Source: Gammaproteobacteria bacterium
GTDB lineage: Bacteria > Pseudomonadota > Gammaproteobacteria > DSM-16500
Length of the DNA stretch: 64,000 nucleotides
Assembly: GCA_031291255.1 (NCBI GenBank)
Contig: JARLJN010000074.1
Span: forward strand, 21,514 to 85,513
Direction: 5' to 3'
Part shown: one piece after another, positions 56,818-64,000 of the stretch
How the letters are laid out: the number at the start of each line of letters is the position of its first letter
Position numbering within the stretch: position 1 is the stretch's first letter
The notes under the pieces: generated by a model
The model's database searches: none
What the model saw: the letters and a program-made list of their open reading frames with translations, nothing else
Told to the model about the DNA's origin: nothing
Translations under genes and position numbers: made by a program

Positions 56818-58088
56818 TGCAATATTGCACACGCTGCCTTTATCCTGCAAATCATCCTCTTTATATCACCTTTGATGCAGAAGGTGTTTGTAGTGGGTGT
56901 CGCATACATGAAGAAAAAGATATTCTAGATTGGGCGGAACGATTAAATAAATTAAAAAAAATTGCGGCGGAGTATAAAGTTAAAACTCGCTCCATACATG
57001 ATTGTGTTATTCCTGTAAATGGCGCCAGAGATTCATACTTTATCGTCCACGTTGTCAAAAATATTCTAGGCCTTAATCCATTATTAGTGACTTACAACAA
57101 GCATTATAATACTAATCTTGGCATTAGAAATCTTGCCTATCTTCGTTCAATTTTAGGTTGTGACATCTTAACAATGACAGTAAGTCCCGAACGTATTAAG
57201 CGCATAACACGTGCATCTCTTGAAAACAGGGGTAGTATGTATTGGCATTGTCTTGCAGGACAAACTGTTTTTCCTGTTCAAATCGCTGTTAAGTTTAAAA
57301 TCCCGTTGATTATTTGGGGTGCGCATCAAGGTGTAGATCAAGTAGGAATGTACTCACATCTTGATGAGGTAGAAATGACTAGGAAGTACCGTAAAGAACA
57401 TGACTTGATGAGTCTGGAAGCAGAAGATCTTCTAAAAAATTCTACCAATATAACATCAGCTGATATTGAACAATTTATATATCCCCACGATAAAGAAATA
57501 GAATCTGTTGGTGTTAGAGGTATTTATCTGAATAATTATATTCGATGGGATACTAAAGCACAGCATGAGCTAATGATTAAAATGTATCATTATGAAACGA
57601 TGAAGCAACAAAGAACATTTGATACTTACAATGATGTCGATTGCTTTCACTATTCATCTCTACATGACTACATAAAATTTTTAAAATGGGGTTATGGTAA
57701 AGTGACGGATCATGCAAGTAGAGAGATAAGGCTGAAACGTATGACTAGGGAAGAAGGATTGGAACATCTAAAACAGTATAATTCAGTTAAGCCTATAGCA
57801 GACTTACAATTATTTTTAGATTGGATTGAAATGAATGAAAGTGAATTTTGGCCCATAATCGATAAATTTAGAGATCAACGCGTTTGGGGGAAAGATTTAG
57901 AGGATAAATGGCAATTAAAAGACTCTATTCTAAACCACAATTTTCCTGAAGATGACCGCATTAATGCAGTGCGCCTTACAAAAAAAGAAAATTGTAACTT
58001 TATCCTTACACCATCTAAAGATGTTTCCATTAAAGATAATACTTACGATCTCATTGGGCGTGGCTGGGTTGATAAGTGCAGCGCTTAG
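56817..58088 (+). CDS. Second N-acetyl sugar amidotransferase-like protein with altered PP-loop
   Basis: A 423-aa paralogue of the protein at 54188. It keeps paired CxxC motifs (Cys4-Cys7, Cys25-Cys28) and the family's general order, but the ATP-binding PP-loop is NGARDS (68-73) instead of SGGKDS. The Asn-Gly-Ala change in the core loop may alter ATP use, so it could be a regulatory, scaffold or modified enzyme subunit that works with the first copy. It is coupled to the HisF gene (TAATG). Its 3' end overlaps the convergent Gfo/Idh gene by 38 bases. Confidence 0.8.
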   Translation: MQYCTRCLYPANHPLYITFDAEGVCSGCRIHEEKDILDWAERLNKLKKIAAEYKVKTRSIHDCVIPVNGARDSYFIVHVVKNILGLNPLLVTYNKHYNTNLGIRNLAYLRSILGCDILTMTVSPERIKRITRASLENRGSMYWHCLAGQTVFPVQIAVKFKIPLIIWGAHQGVDQVGMYSHLDEVEMTRKYRKEHDLMSLEAEDLLKNSTNITSADIEQFIYPHDKEIESVGVRGIYLNNYIRWDTKAQHELMIKMYHYETMKQQRTFDTYNDVDCFHYSSLHDYIKFLKWGYGKVTDHASREIRLKRMTREEGLEHLKQYNSVKPIADLQLFLDWIEMNESEFWPIIDKFRDQRVWGKDLEDKWQLKDSILNHNFPEDDRINAVRLTKKENCNFILTPSKDVSIKDNTYDLIGRGWVDKCSA

Positions 58089-58977
58089 ACATAGTTGCAC
58101 TTTCAAGCAGTTCAATTGAACGCATAACAAAATTTTTTTGGGTAATCTCTTGTTTGTCTCTGATGCCTACTAAAAATTTTTCTAATGCTGCTTTGAAAGC
58201 AAAAAAAGCATCTTGAATAACTACGGTAGTCACATCATCTTCACTAAAGAAATGCAGTGTAGGCTTTACATTTGATGTTATAAACGTTTTGATTTGCAAT
58301 GTTAACCCATTTGAAAATAAATAATTCGCTACTTTTTGCGTATTTGTTGTAATGACATCAACATGCTTAACAGATATGTCATGCCCTATTACTTTAATAA
58401 TGGGCTCAATCAAATGTATAGCATATTTATTCCAATCATTTTTTATATGAGCATCAATGTGAATTATTTTTTTTGATGATAATTTTTTTTCAACTTCCAT
58501 TAATTCACGTGCATATTGAAATGCTGAGCACGTAAAAATTTGACCGGGATATTTCTGCATGGAAAATAACAATTCCACATCTAAACATTTTAATACAAGT
58601 GGTTTATCAATATAAATTGGAAGACCTGCTTCTAAAAAAGGTTTTGCCATTGTTATGTGATTATCCGCATCATCTCTAGCGAGCAATACTGCATCAATTT
58701 CTGGGATCATTTGTTCCATGTGTTCAACCACATTAGGAATATACGTAGCGTCTGCAATATGTTGACTTAACTTTATCTCTTGAGTCCAAATATGTGTGAC
58801 TTCAGCACCCGCAATTGCTGCTTCAGGGAATTTTTCTTTCGCGAGATATTGAGGAATCACAGGAAACGGACATTCTTGCATACGCTCAGCATTGTACCCG
58901 TTAATGATAGCTGACCATGAGTAAGGATGACCATTACCTGCGCTCATGCCTATCATACCTAATTTAATTTTTCTCAT
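58051..58977 (-). CDS. Gfo/Idh/MocA-family oxidoreductase, atypical
   Basis: A 308-aa protein. The N terminus GMIGMSAGNGHPYSW is an atypical NAD(P) loop; DKP replaces the usual EKP (YIDKPLV), and the C-terminal part carries HIDAHIKNDWNKYAIHLIEP in place of the GGG...H motif. It resembles Gfo/Idh members found beside sialic/nonulosonic acid synthases, where they may act on the sugar acid or precursor. Four-base overlap with the aldo/keto reductase gene; three genes with PseI form one operon. Confidence 0.72.
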   Translation of the reverse strand: MRKIKLGMIGMSAGNGHPYSWSAIINGYNAERMQECPFPVIPQYLAKEKFPEAAIAGAEVTHIWTQEIKLSQHIADATYIPNVVEHMEQMIPEIDAVLLARDDADNHITMAKPFLEAGLPIYIDKPLVLKCLDVELLFSMQKYPGQIFTCSAFQYARELMEVEKKLSSKKIIHIDAHIKNDWNKYAIHLIEPIIKVIGHDISVKHVDVITTNTQKVANYLFSNGLTLQIKTFITSNVKPTLHFFSEDDVTTVVIQDAFFAFKAALEKFLVGIRDKQEITQKNFVMRSIELLESATMSKRCTYQPSHAQ

Positions 58978-59861
58978 GCCTTAGCCCAATTCATAGGATT
59001 TATTAAGCTGAGATCTTCACACGCATAATTTTCAAATTGAATACGACTATGTGTGTCACTATTTCCAACATCAGCTATGATTTCACTTAGTTGTTTATGA
59101 TTGTCAATTCCAAAAATATAATAATCAATTTCTTTAATACTCATTACAAATTCAATTAAGGCTAGTCTTATCTGTATACCCTTTTGATTACATTCTTCAT
59201 CTAAGCGTTGAAGTAAAGGTATAGCATGAGTTAAATGCTTGGGAATGGTTATTTCATTCATTAATAGAAGGCCTTGTAAGAAAATAGACCTTGCATGCAG
59301 TTCTATATTTTCTTCTTTCAGTTTGGAAAGAAGTTTATTTTTTAAAAATCTCTGATCAAATAAATTTAATGGGAATTGAATTATGTCTAAAGTATAGCGA
59401 TCAAGCAAAGCTTCTACTTGATCAGGAGAATAAACAGAAACACCAATTTTTTTTATTTTATTTTCTGTTTTCAATTCTGAAAGAACGGTGTAAAGCTCAT
59501 CTCCTTTCTCGCCTAATAAATCATTGACATGATGCACAAGCAAGCCCTTGCAACTTTCTCTTCGCAATCTTTTCAATGATAGCGATAATTGCTTTCTAAC
59601 GTAATGACCTAAATCATCAATTCCTTGATCAAGAGGCGATAATTTAGTAACAATTCGAAAATTTGAACTCGCAAGCTTTCCTAAAATTTCTTCACTTACA
59701 CCATACGCTGATGCTGTATCAATATTAGAAATTTGTATAGAATCTGCTAATTGTAATATTTTAGAAATTTCCTGCTCTGCAACCTGACCATGCGAATTTG
59801 CAATGCCGTAATGCATCCCAAATTGCGCTCCGCCTAGCATGATTTTTTGAATGTTTTTCAT
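58974..59861 (-). CDS. Aldo/keto reductase-family protein
   Basis: A 295-aa protein with a TIM-barrel AKR pattern: IMLGGAQFGMHYGIANS, SNIDTASAYGVSEEIL (catalytic Asp/Tyr), and IGVSVYSPDQVEALL. The ATG at 59861 overlaps the PseI stop (ATGA) and is chosen over the TTG at 59882. AKR-like genes recur beside PseI-type and SpsF-type genes; the substrate in such sets is not established. It could reduce a keto group of the nonulosonic acid or its precursor. Confidence 0.78.
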   Translation of the reverse strand: MKNIQKIMLGGAQFGMHYGIANSHGQVAEQEISKILQLADSIQISNIDTASAYGVSEEILGKLASSNFRIVTKLSPLDQGIDDLGHYVRKQLSLSLKRLRRESCKGLLVHHVNDLLGEKGDELYTVLSELKTENKIKKIGVSVYSPDQVEALLDRYTLDIIQFPLNLFDQRFLKNKLLSKLKEENIELHARSIFLQGLLLMNEITIPKHLTHAIPLLQRLDEECNQKGIQIRLALIEFVMSIKEIDYYIFGIDNHKQLSEIIADVGNSDTHSRIQFENYACEDLSLINPMNWAKA

Positions 59862-60913
59862 TCTGCAGCCATTAAATCCCAAGATACTGGTGTTCCGCGC
59901 TTAATGTCTTTAACTACTTTTTTTCCTAAGACTATATCCATATAACGTGGCGCAAGCCCGTTTCCTGGGCGTATAGATTGAAGGTTTGATAATGAAAATG
60001 CTTCACCCTTCTTCATATCTTGCACTACAAATAAAGAACGTCTAAAACAAACATTTTTTTGTTCTTCAGCCGTTCGTTCGTAACTTATTTTTCCTAATGC
60101 TTTTTCAATAACTCGTATGTCTGTCACCATTTTCGCAAACTCATCAGGCTCTAATGAAAATGAGGAATCCGGTCCTCCATCACTACGCGCTAACGTAAAA
60201 TGCTTTTCAATAACTGATGCGCCCAGTGCAACTGCAGCGACTGGAACAGCACTACCTAATGTATGATCTGATAGCCCAACAATAGTATTGAAAGTATCTC
60301 TAAGATGAGGGATAGATTTAAGATTCATGGACTCAGGTGAGGCAGGATAGGCACTAGTGCATTTTAATAAAATAAGCGGTCCTGCACCGGATTCTCGCAG
60401 GGTTTTAATGGCTTCAGCTATTTCACTTAAAGTGGCCATCCCTGTTGACATGATAACCGGTTTGCCTGTTTTTCCTATTTCTTTTAGTAAAGGCAAATCT
60501 ACCACTTCAAATGAAGCTACCTTATAAACGGGTACATTTAAGTCTTCCAGTAAATCAATTGAAGTTTTATCAAATGGCGTTGAAAAACAGATCAATCCTT
60601 CTTCATGAGCAATATTAAAAAGTTCTGCATGCCATTCCCAAGGTGTATAAGCTTCCCCATATAATTCAAATAACGTTTTACCTGCCCATATACTGTTTGA
60701 CGGAACTTGAAACCACTCCTGATGACTATCTATAGTCATAGTACTCGGTAAATACGTTTGAAATTTAACTGCATCCGCCCCAGCTTGTTTAGCAGCTTTA
60801 ATAATCTCTTTAGCACGCGCAAAATCTTGATTATGATTTGCAGATAATTCAGCGATAATAAAACAAGGCTCAGCCTCACCAATATAACGATTATCAATGG
60901 AAATTTTATTCAT
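59858..60913 (-). CDS. pseI: Pseudaminic acid synthase (PseI)
   Basis: A 351-aa NeuB-family enzyme: IIAELSANHNQDFARA, VKFQTYLPSTMTID, GKTLFELYGEAYTPWEWH (a PseI-typical stretch), PVIMSTGMATL, LKCTSAYPA, GLSDHTLG and EKHFTLARSDGGPDSSFSLEP. An antifreeze-like SAF domain closes the protein. It condenses 6-deoxy-AltdiNAc with phosphoenolpyruvate to give pseudaminic acid. It heads the operon with an aldo/keto reductase and Gfo/Idh gene. Two acetamidino genes upstream on the other strand suggest the product is amidinated. Confidence 0.93.
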   Translation of the reverse strand: MNKISIDNRYIGEAEPCFIIAELSANHNQDFARAKEIIKAAKQAGADAVKFQTYLPSTMTIDSHQEWFQVPSNSIWAGKTLFELYGEAYTPWEWHAELFNIAHEEGLICFSTPFDKTSIDLLEDLNVPVYKVASFEVVDLPLLKEIGKTGKPVIMSTGMATLSEIAEAIKTLRESGAGPLILLKCTSAYPASPESMNLKSIPHLRDTFNTIVGLSDHTLGSAVPVAAVALGASVIEKHFTLARSDGGPDSSFSLEPDEFAKMVTDIRVIEKALGKISYERTAEEQKNVCFRRSLFVVQDMKKGEAFSLSNLQSIRPGNGLAPRYMDIVLGKKVVKDIKRGTPVSWDLMAAE

Positions 60914-61028
60914 ACATTCTCATTCAATACCAAATTTTTAAGAATACTAGCATACCAAGTTAGGCGGTCAATAATATATTTAATATAGAGATAGTGCTAC
61001 ACTCGTCTTAGCGAAATTCAATCTGTAC

Positions 61029-61121
61029 GTAGCCCGGATTGAGCGCTGCGAAAATCCGGGATTGTCGGCATGGATCTTTGAAATCCTACCCCGGATTTTC
61101 GCAGCGCTCAATCCGGGCTAC
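61029..61121. repeat. Long inverted-repeat element, family A copy 2
   Basis: Two arms of 32 bases (61029-61060 and 61090-61121) pair perfectly around a 29-base loop, with GTAG...CTAC ends. Copy 1 at 2585-2676 differs within the arms at GAGCTC versus GAGCGC, with the change matched in both arms. It lies between pseI and the flippase-like gene. Confidence 0.88.
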
Positions 61122-61154
61122 AACACACGACCACAATCATAACACGGAAGAAAT

Positions 61155-62165
61155 ATGATGTTACTCAACAAAAAAAACTCTCTTACTCTAGTCAAATTTA
61201 TATTTGCTGGAATGATACTTTCTTTACTCGTCAGATCATCGCAAATTAATTTTGATCTTTTTGTTAATATTTTGCATAACCCATTTTTTTTGGTTAAGTT
61301 AACCGGAATTCTTGTAGTCATAGTCCTCTTTGGCACTTGGCGTTGGTCTTTATTGAATAACGCTCAAAACATTACTCTAGGATTTAAAGCAAGCATTATA
61401 CCAAGCTACATAGGGGCAGCTTTCAATACGTTGTTACCGGGTGCGGTGGGAGGGGATGCAATACGATGCTATTATGTTTTTAAATTATTTCCTGATCGTA
61501 AAAGCACTATTTTGCTTACCATATTTTTTGACCGTATTCTTGGATTGATGGGCATCATCACCACACTTTGCGTTATTGCTCTCACACATATCGCTTTTCT
61601 CTCTCAACAGAAAGAATTATTTTACCTGCTCTCAATGACGGTTTTTTTGTGTGTAGGAATGTTTGCTACATTCATGGCGGTTATGATATTTCCACAGCGT
61701 TTTGGTTTGCATTTTTGGCTGCAGAAAAAATTCCCTGACAACAAACTGGTTCAGTTTGTTGTGAAATACCTGGATACCTTTGTAAATTACCGTATACCCA
61801 GAATAGTCTTATTAAAATGCTTAGCTAGCTCTGTGATGATACAGGTTTTGATAGCCACTACATTGATGCTGATTGCACAAATGATGGATGTGCCCTCTAT
61901 ACCCTTTTCTCATTATGCCATTGCGGTGGGAATCACATTGCTCGTCAATTTAATTCCGGTGACGCCAGGAGGAATAGGCGTAGGTGAAATGGCGTTTGCT
62001 AAAATTTTATTGTTGTTAAATCCAAGTACTACCTTTGCGTACGCAACGATTTATTTATGCTATCGCATGCTGACTATATTGATTTATTTACCTGCTGTTA
62101 TTTTCTATCTGCCTGGTTTCAAATTATTACGAACCAAAAGTCATGATGCTGCTGGAATTACCTGA
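61155..62165 (+). CDS. LPG-synthase-type TM (YbhN-like) membrane protein
   Basis: A 336-aa polytopic protein with about seven or eight hydrophobic helices. The motif SYIGAAFNTLLPGAVGGDAIR followed by FFDRILGLMG and a later VTPGGIGVGEMAFAKI is typical of the lysylphosphatidylglycerol synthase transmembrane family (UPF0104/YbhN, PF03706). Such proteins occur with lipid or polysaccharide export genes, often with flippase-like roles. ATG 61155 has GGAAGAAAT just upstream. It stands alone between two repeats. A role in transport of a lipid-linked intermediate is possible but unproven. Confidence 0.82.
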   Translation: MMLLNKKNSLTLVKFIFAGMILSLLVRSSQINFDLFVNILHNPFFLVKLTGILVVIVLFGTWRWSLLNNAQNITLGFKASIIPSYIGAAFNTLLPGAVGGDAIRCYYVFKLFPDRKSTILLTIFFDRILGLMGIITTLCVIALTHIAFLSQQKELFYLLSMTVFLCVGMFATFMAVMIFPQRFGLHFWLQKKFPDNKLVQFVVKYLDTFVNYRIPRIVLLKCLASSVMIQVLIATTLMLIAQMMDVPSIPFSHYAIAVGITLLVNLIPVTPGGIGVGEMAFAKILLLLNPSTTFAYATIYLCYRMLTILIYLPAVIFYLPGFKLLRTKSHDAAGIT

Positions 62166-62174
62166 ATAAGTTTA

Positions 62175-62261
62175 TGTAGCGTGGACTAAGGCGCGCGGCG
62201 CCGAGTCCGCGAGGTCTGCATTATACATTTCCCGGACACGCTTCGCTTTGTCCGGGCTACA
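62175..62261. repeat. TGTAGC...GCTACA-bounded GC-rich palindromic element
   Basis: The outer ends TGTAGC (62175-62180) and GCTACA (62256-62261) are inverted copies. Inside are GGACT...AGTCC around a GC-rich core (GGCGCGCGGCGCC) and CCGGAC...GTCCGG. Length is 87 bases, like the other GTAG/CTAC elements, but the internal sequence differs. It lies between convergent genes. Confidence 0.72.
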
Positions 62262-62295
62262 AAAGAATAATACACAAAAAAATAATACCGAATAC

Positions 62296-62994
62296 TTACG
62301 CTTCTAAATACGATTCCAGCTCTGCTATACCTGAAAATGAACCATTTTCATAAAATCGTTCATGGACTTCATAAGCTGCAAGTTGATCTATTTTAATGAG
62401 GTCTTGATAAATAGGTGTTAAATCACTTGCTTGGTTATCAGGTATATTAACAAAAACCTGTTTAGAAAATATTTCTAGACCATAATCTATGTGCAGCATT
62501 CTTGAATTTCGATTTTGCTTATCGTATGTAACAATTCGATCATTATCAAACTCAACATTACTGGTGTCCCATAAGCCTTCATTTTTAAATACAGTCATAA
62601 GAGCTAAACGGTTAGATTTAACAAATGCTTTTTGCACAGCTTGATAATCACATGGCAAATAGGAATCGCCGTTAAGTACAAAAAAGTGTTCAGGCAAATC
62701 TGCTATCGCATTCTTAATTGCACCAGCTGTGCCCAATAAAGTTGGACCATCAAATACATATGACACATTGAGTCCGTATTTCTCACCGTTTCCTACAAAT
62801 TCAACTATCTGCTCACCCAAATAACCTAGGCACATGATCACATTACGTATACCATTTTTTTGTAATAAGCGTAGCTGATGTGTAACAAAGGGTTCGCCAT
62901 TAATTTTTACCAATGCTTTTGGTATAGTCACTGTAACGGGGCGCAGTCTAGTCGCTAAACCGCCTGCAAGTATCACAACGGGAAATAATGTCAT
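62296..62994 (-). CDS. hddC: HddC-like sugar-1-phosphate nucleotidyltransferase
   Basis: A 232-aa nucleotidyltransferase: ILAGGLATRLRPVTVTIPKAL (with the signature Arg and Lys), GTAGAIKNA, and FVLNGDSYL (metal-binding Asp). HddC joins GTP to heptose 1-phosphate to give GDP-heptose; the protein is short, as HddC is. It starts 2 bases after the metF stop, so they share a transcript. The call rests on the presence of the other three heptose steps in the window; a RmlA/GlmU-N-like enzyme for another sugar is possible. Confidence 0.66.
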   Translation of the reverse strand: MTLFPVVILAGGLATRLRPVTVTIPKALVKINGEPFVTHQLRLLQKNGIRNVIMCLGYLGEQIVEFVGNGEKYGLNVSYVFDGPTLLGTAGAIKNAIADLPEHFFVLNGDSYLPCDYQAVQKAFVKSNRLALMTVFKNEGLWDTSNVEFDNDRIVTYDKQNRNSRMLHIDYGLEIFSKQVFVNIPDNQASDLTPIYQDLIKIDQLAAYEVHERFYENGSFSGIAELESYLEA

Positions 62995-62996
62995 CG

Positions 62997-63878
62997 TTAA
63001 GCCTTCATTTCTATTTCGTATTTCACAGCCTCTGGCACAGTTACATTTAATAGTTTTAATAACCTTAAAGAAACCTCAGCTTGATTCAAAGTATAAAAAT
63101 GCAATCCAGGTGCGCCGCCGGCAATTAATCGCTGGCATAAATCATAAACCACCTCTAAACCAAATGCCTGCACAGATTCTTCATCATCACCATAAGCGCT
63201 TAAGCGTTTAGCTATCCATTGCGGAATTTCAGCACCGCATAGTGCAGAAAAACGTGCTAACTTTTCAAAATGCGTAATCGGCATAATGCCAGGTATGATA
63301 GGAATATAAATACCGAGTTTTGCGCAGTAATCTATATAATTAAAATAAGCATCTGGGTTATAAAAATATTGTGTAATAGCATTCGTTGCGCCCGCTTCTA
63401 CTTTCTTCTTAAAGTTAAGCACATCATCTAATGCATTTTGAGATTGTGGATGGAACTCAGGATAGGCACCCACTTCAATTTGAAAATAATCTTGAGTTGT
63501 ATCACGAATCAAATGAATCAAATCACTCGCAAATTTTAATTCACCTGTATTTTGTACGCCTGCTGGAAGATCCCCTCTCAAAGCGACTATGCGCTTCACA
63601 CCTAGACTTTTGTAGAGCGTGAGCAGCGATGATATTTCTTCGCGTGTTGAGTTAATACAAGTGAGATGAGGAGCAACGGGGACAGATAATGACTTTTGCA
63701 ATTCTTTAACAACTGCTACTGTTCCATTTTGTAGTGAGCCGCCTGCACCATAGGTCACAGAGAAAAAATCAGGTTCGACTTTCGCTATGGCTAACGCTGC
63801 TTTTTGCAGGTTCTTATGTCCTTCATCGGTTTTGGGAGGATAAAATTCAAAACTGATGCGTAGTGAGTTATGTTTCAT
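62997..63878 (-). CDS. metF: 5,10-methylenetetrahydrofolate reductase
   Basis: A 293-aa TIM-barrel flavoprotein of normal length: SFEFYPPKTDEG (catalytic Glu region), FFSVTYGAGGS, APHLTCINST, LGVKRIVALRGDLPAG and ITQYFYNPDAYFNYID. It reduces methylene-THF to methyl-THF for methionine synthesis. It is the only housekeeping gene in the window and may mark the right edge of the polysaccharide locus, although HddC-like is coupled to it. Methyl supply is loosely relevant to the many SAM methyltransferases here. Confidence 0.96.
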   Translation of the reverse strand: MKHNSLRISFEFYPPKTDEGHKNLQKAALAIAKVEPDFFSVTYGAGGSLQNGTVAVVKELQKSLSVPVAPHLTCINSTREEISSLLTLYKSLGVKRIVALRGDLPAGVQNTGELKFASDLIHLIRDTTQDYFQIEVGAYPEFHPQSQNALDDVLNFKKKVEAGATNAITQYFYNPDAYFNYIDYCAKLGIYIPIIPGIMPITHFEKLARFSALCGAEIPQWIAKRLSAYGDDEESVQAFGLEVVYDLCQRLIAGGAPGLHFYTLNQAEVSLRLLKLLNVTVPEAVKYEIEMKA

Positions 63879-64000
63879 ATTACTTCCTTTTCAAATCCAG
63901 GCAATTACGCTGTTGAATGGTGGATTAAGGCCCCTTGGGGGCCGAAAACACCCAACCGCCCCCACCGCCAAACAATTTTTTTTGGGTGGGTTTTTGCCCC
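63879..64000. other. Gene-free right edge with degraded palindrome-like sequence
   Basis: Text at 63918-63944 resembles the core of family B (GGTGGATTA...GGGGCC). The last 60 bases show many C and T homopolymers and imperfect palindromes; they look like an eroded repeat or low-quality contig end. No gene can be supported. Confidence 0.5.

Noticed and set aside
54188..58088. tRNA-thiolation or queuosine (ExsB-like) PP-loop enzymes
   Set aside because: PP-loop and CxxC motifs are shared with those families, but length, HisH/HisF neighbours and polysaccharide context fit sugar amidotransferases.

Overview
The window is a low-G+C Gram-negative chromosomal segment almost entirely given over to cell-surface polysaccharide synthesis (LPS O-antigen or capsule type). 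Gene content (GDP-mannose/GDP-fucose, GDP-heptose and pseudaminic acid routes, GT-C membrane glycosyltransferases, a WbpG-HisH-HisF amidino module) and GTAG...CTAC-bounded intergenic palindromes suggest a gammaproteobacterium, perhaps Legionella/Coxiella-like. That placement is inference; there is no rRNA, tRNA, transposase, integrase or CRISPR array to anchor it.

Layout. 1-2567 (+): end of a SIS-domain isomerase, a GmhB-like HAD phosphatase, a transaldolase-like enzyme and GDP-mannose dehydratase. 2685-9034: ManC and a GT2, then PseC, PseH and PseG interleaved with an FkbM methyltransferase. 9211-13087 (+): two FkbM methyltransferases, a GT2 and a class I methyltransferase. 13136-17258 (-): a large membrane protein and two methyltransferases. 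17583-23019: two divergent O-acylation modules (MBOAT plus SGNH protein); the right one also has a 41-residue membrane microprotein. 23056-28127 (-): five translationally coupled sugar-metabolism genes ending in the heptose kinase HddA, preceded by a methyltransferase and a GtrB/DPM-like GT2. 29981-42370: large multispanning GT-C-like proteins, a methyltransferase-GT2 fusion and GDP-fucose synthase. 42452-46066 (+): PseB, GNAT, DegT aminotransferase and SpsF-type cytidylyltransferase. 46080-54005 (-): three tandem TPR-PhyH dioxygenases, a capsule-type transferase-like protein and a methyltransferase. 54188-58088 (+): amidotransferase, HisH, HisF, second amidotransferase. 58051-60913 (-): pseudaminic acid synthase, aldo/keto reductase and Gfo/Idh oxidoreductase. 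61155-63878: a flippase-like membrane protein, an HddC-like nucleotidyltransferase and metF.

How the genes fit. Three activated-sugar supplies can be read: (i) GDP-mannose to GDP-4-keto-6-deoxymannose to GDP-fucose (ManC, Gmd, Fcl); (ii) GDP-D-glycero-D-manno-heptose (SIS isomerase, HddA, GmhB, HddC-like), perhaps fed by the transaldolase and modified by the coupled oxidoreductases; (iii) pseudaminic acid (PseB, PseC, PseH, PseG, PseI, with an SpsF-like protein as best candidate for CMP activation), probably finished with an acetamidino group by the WbpG/HisH/HisF set. Glycosyltransferases, methyltransferases and two acyl-transfer systems would assemble and decorate the polymer.

The most striking observation is the acylation locus. 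The left MBOAT ends in the hexapeptide FIYFQF. The right MBOAT lacks such a tail, but the next gene is a 41-aa one-helix protein ending in FIYVAF, followed by an SGNH protein. This matches the fused and split forms of the tyrosine 'acyl shuttle' known from the D-alanylation (Dlt) pathway, here side by side in one surface-polysaccharide locus.
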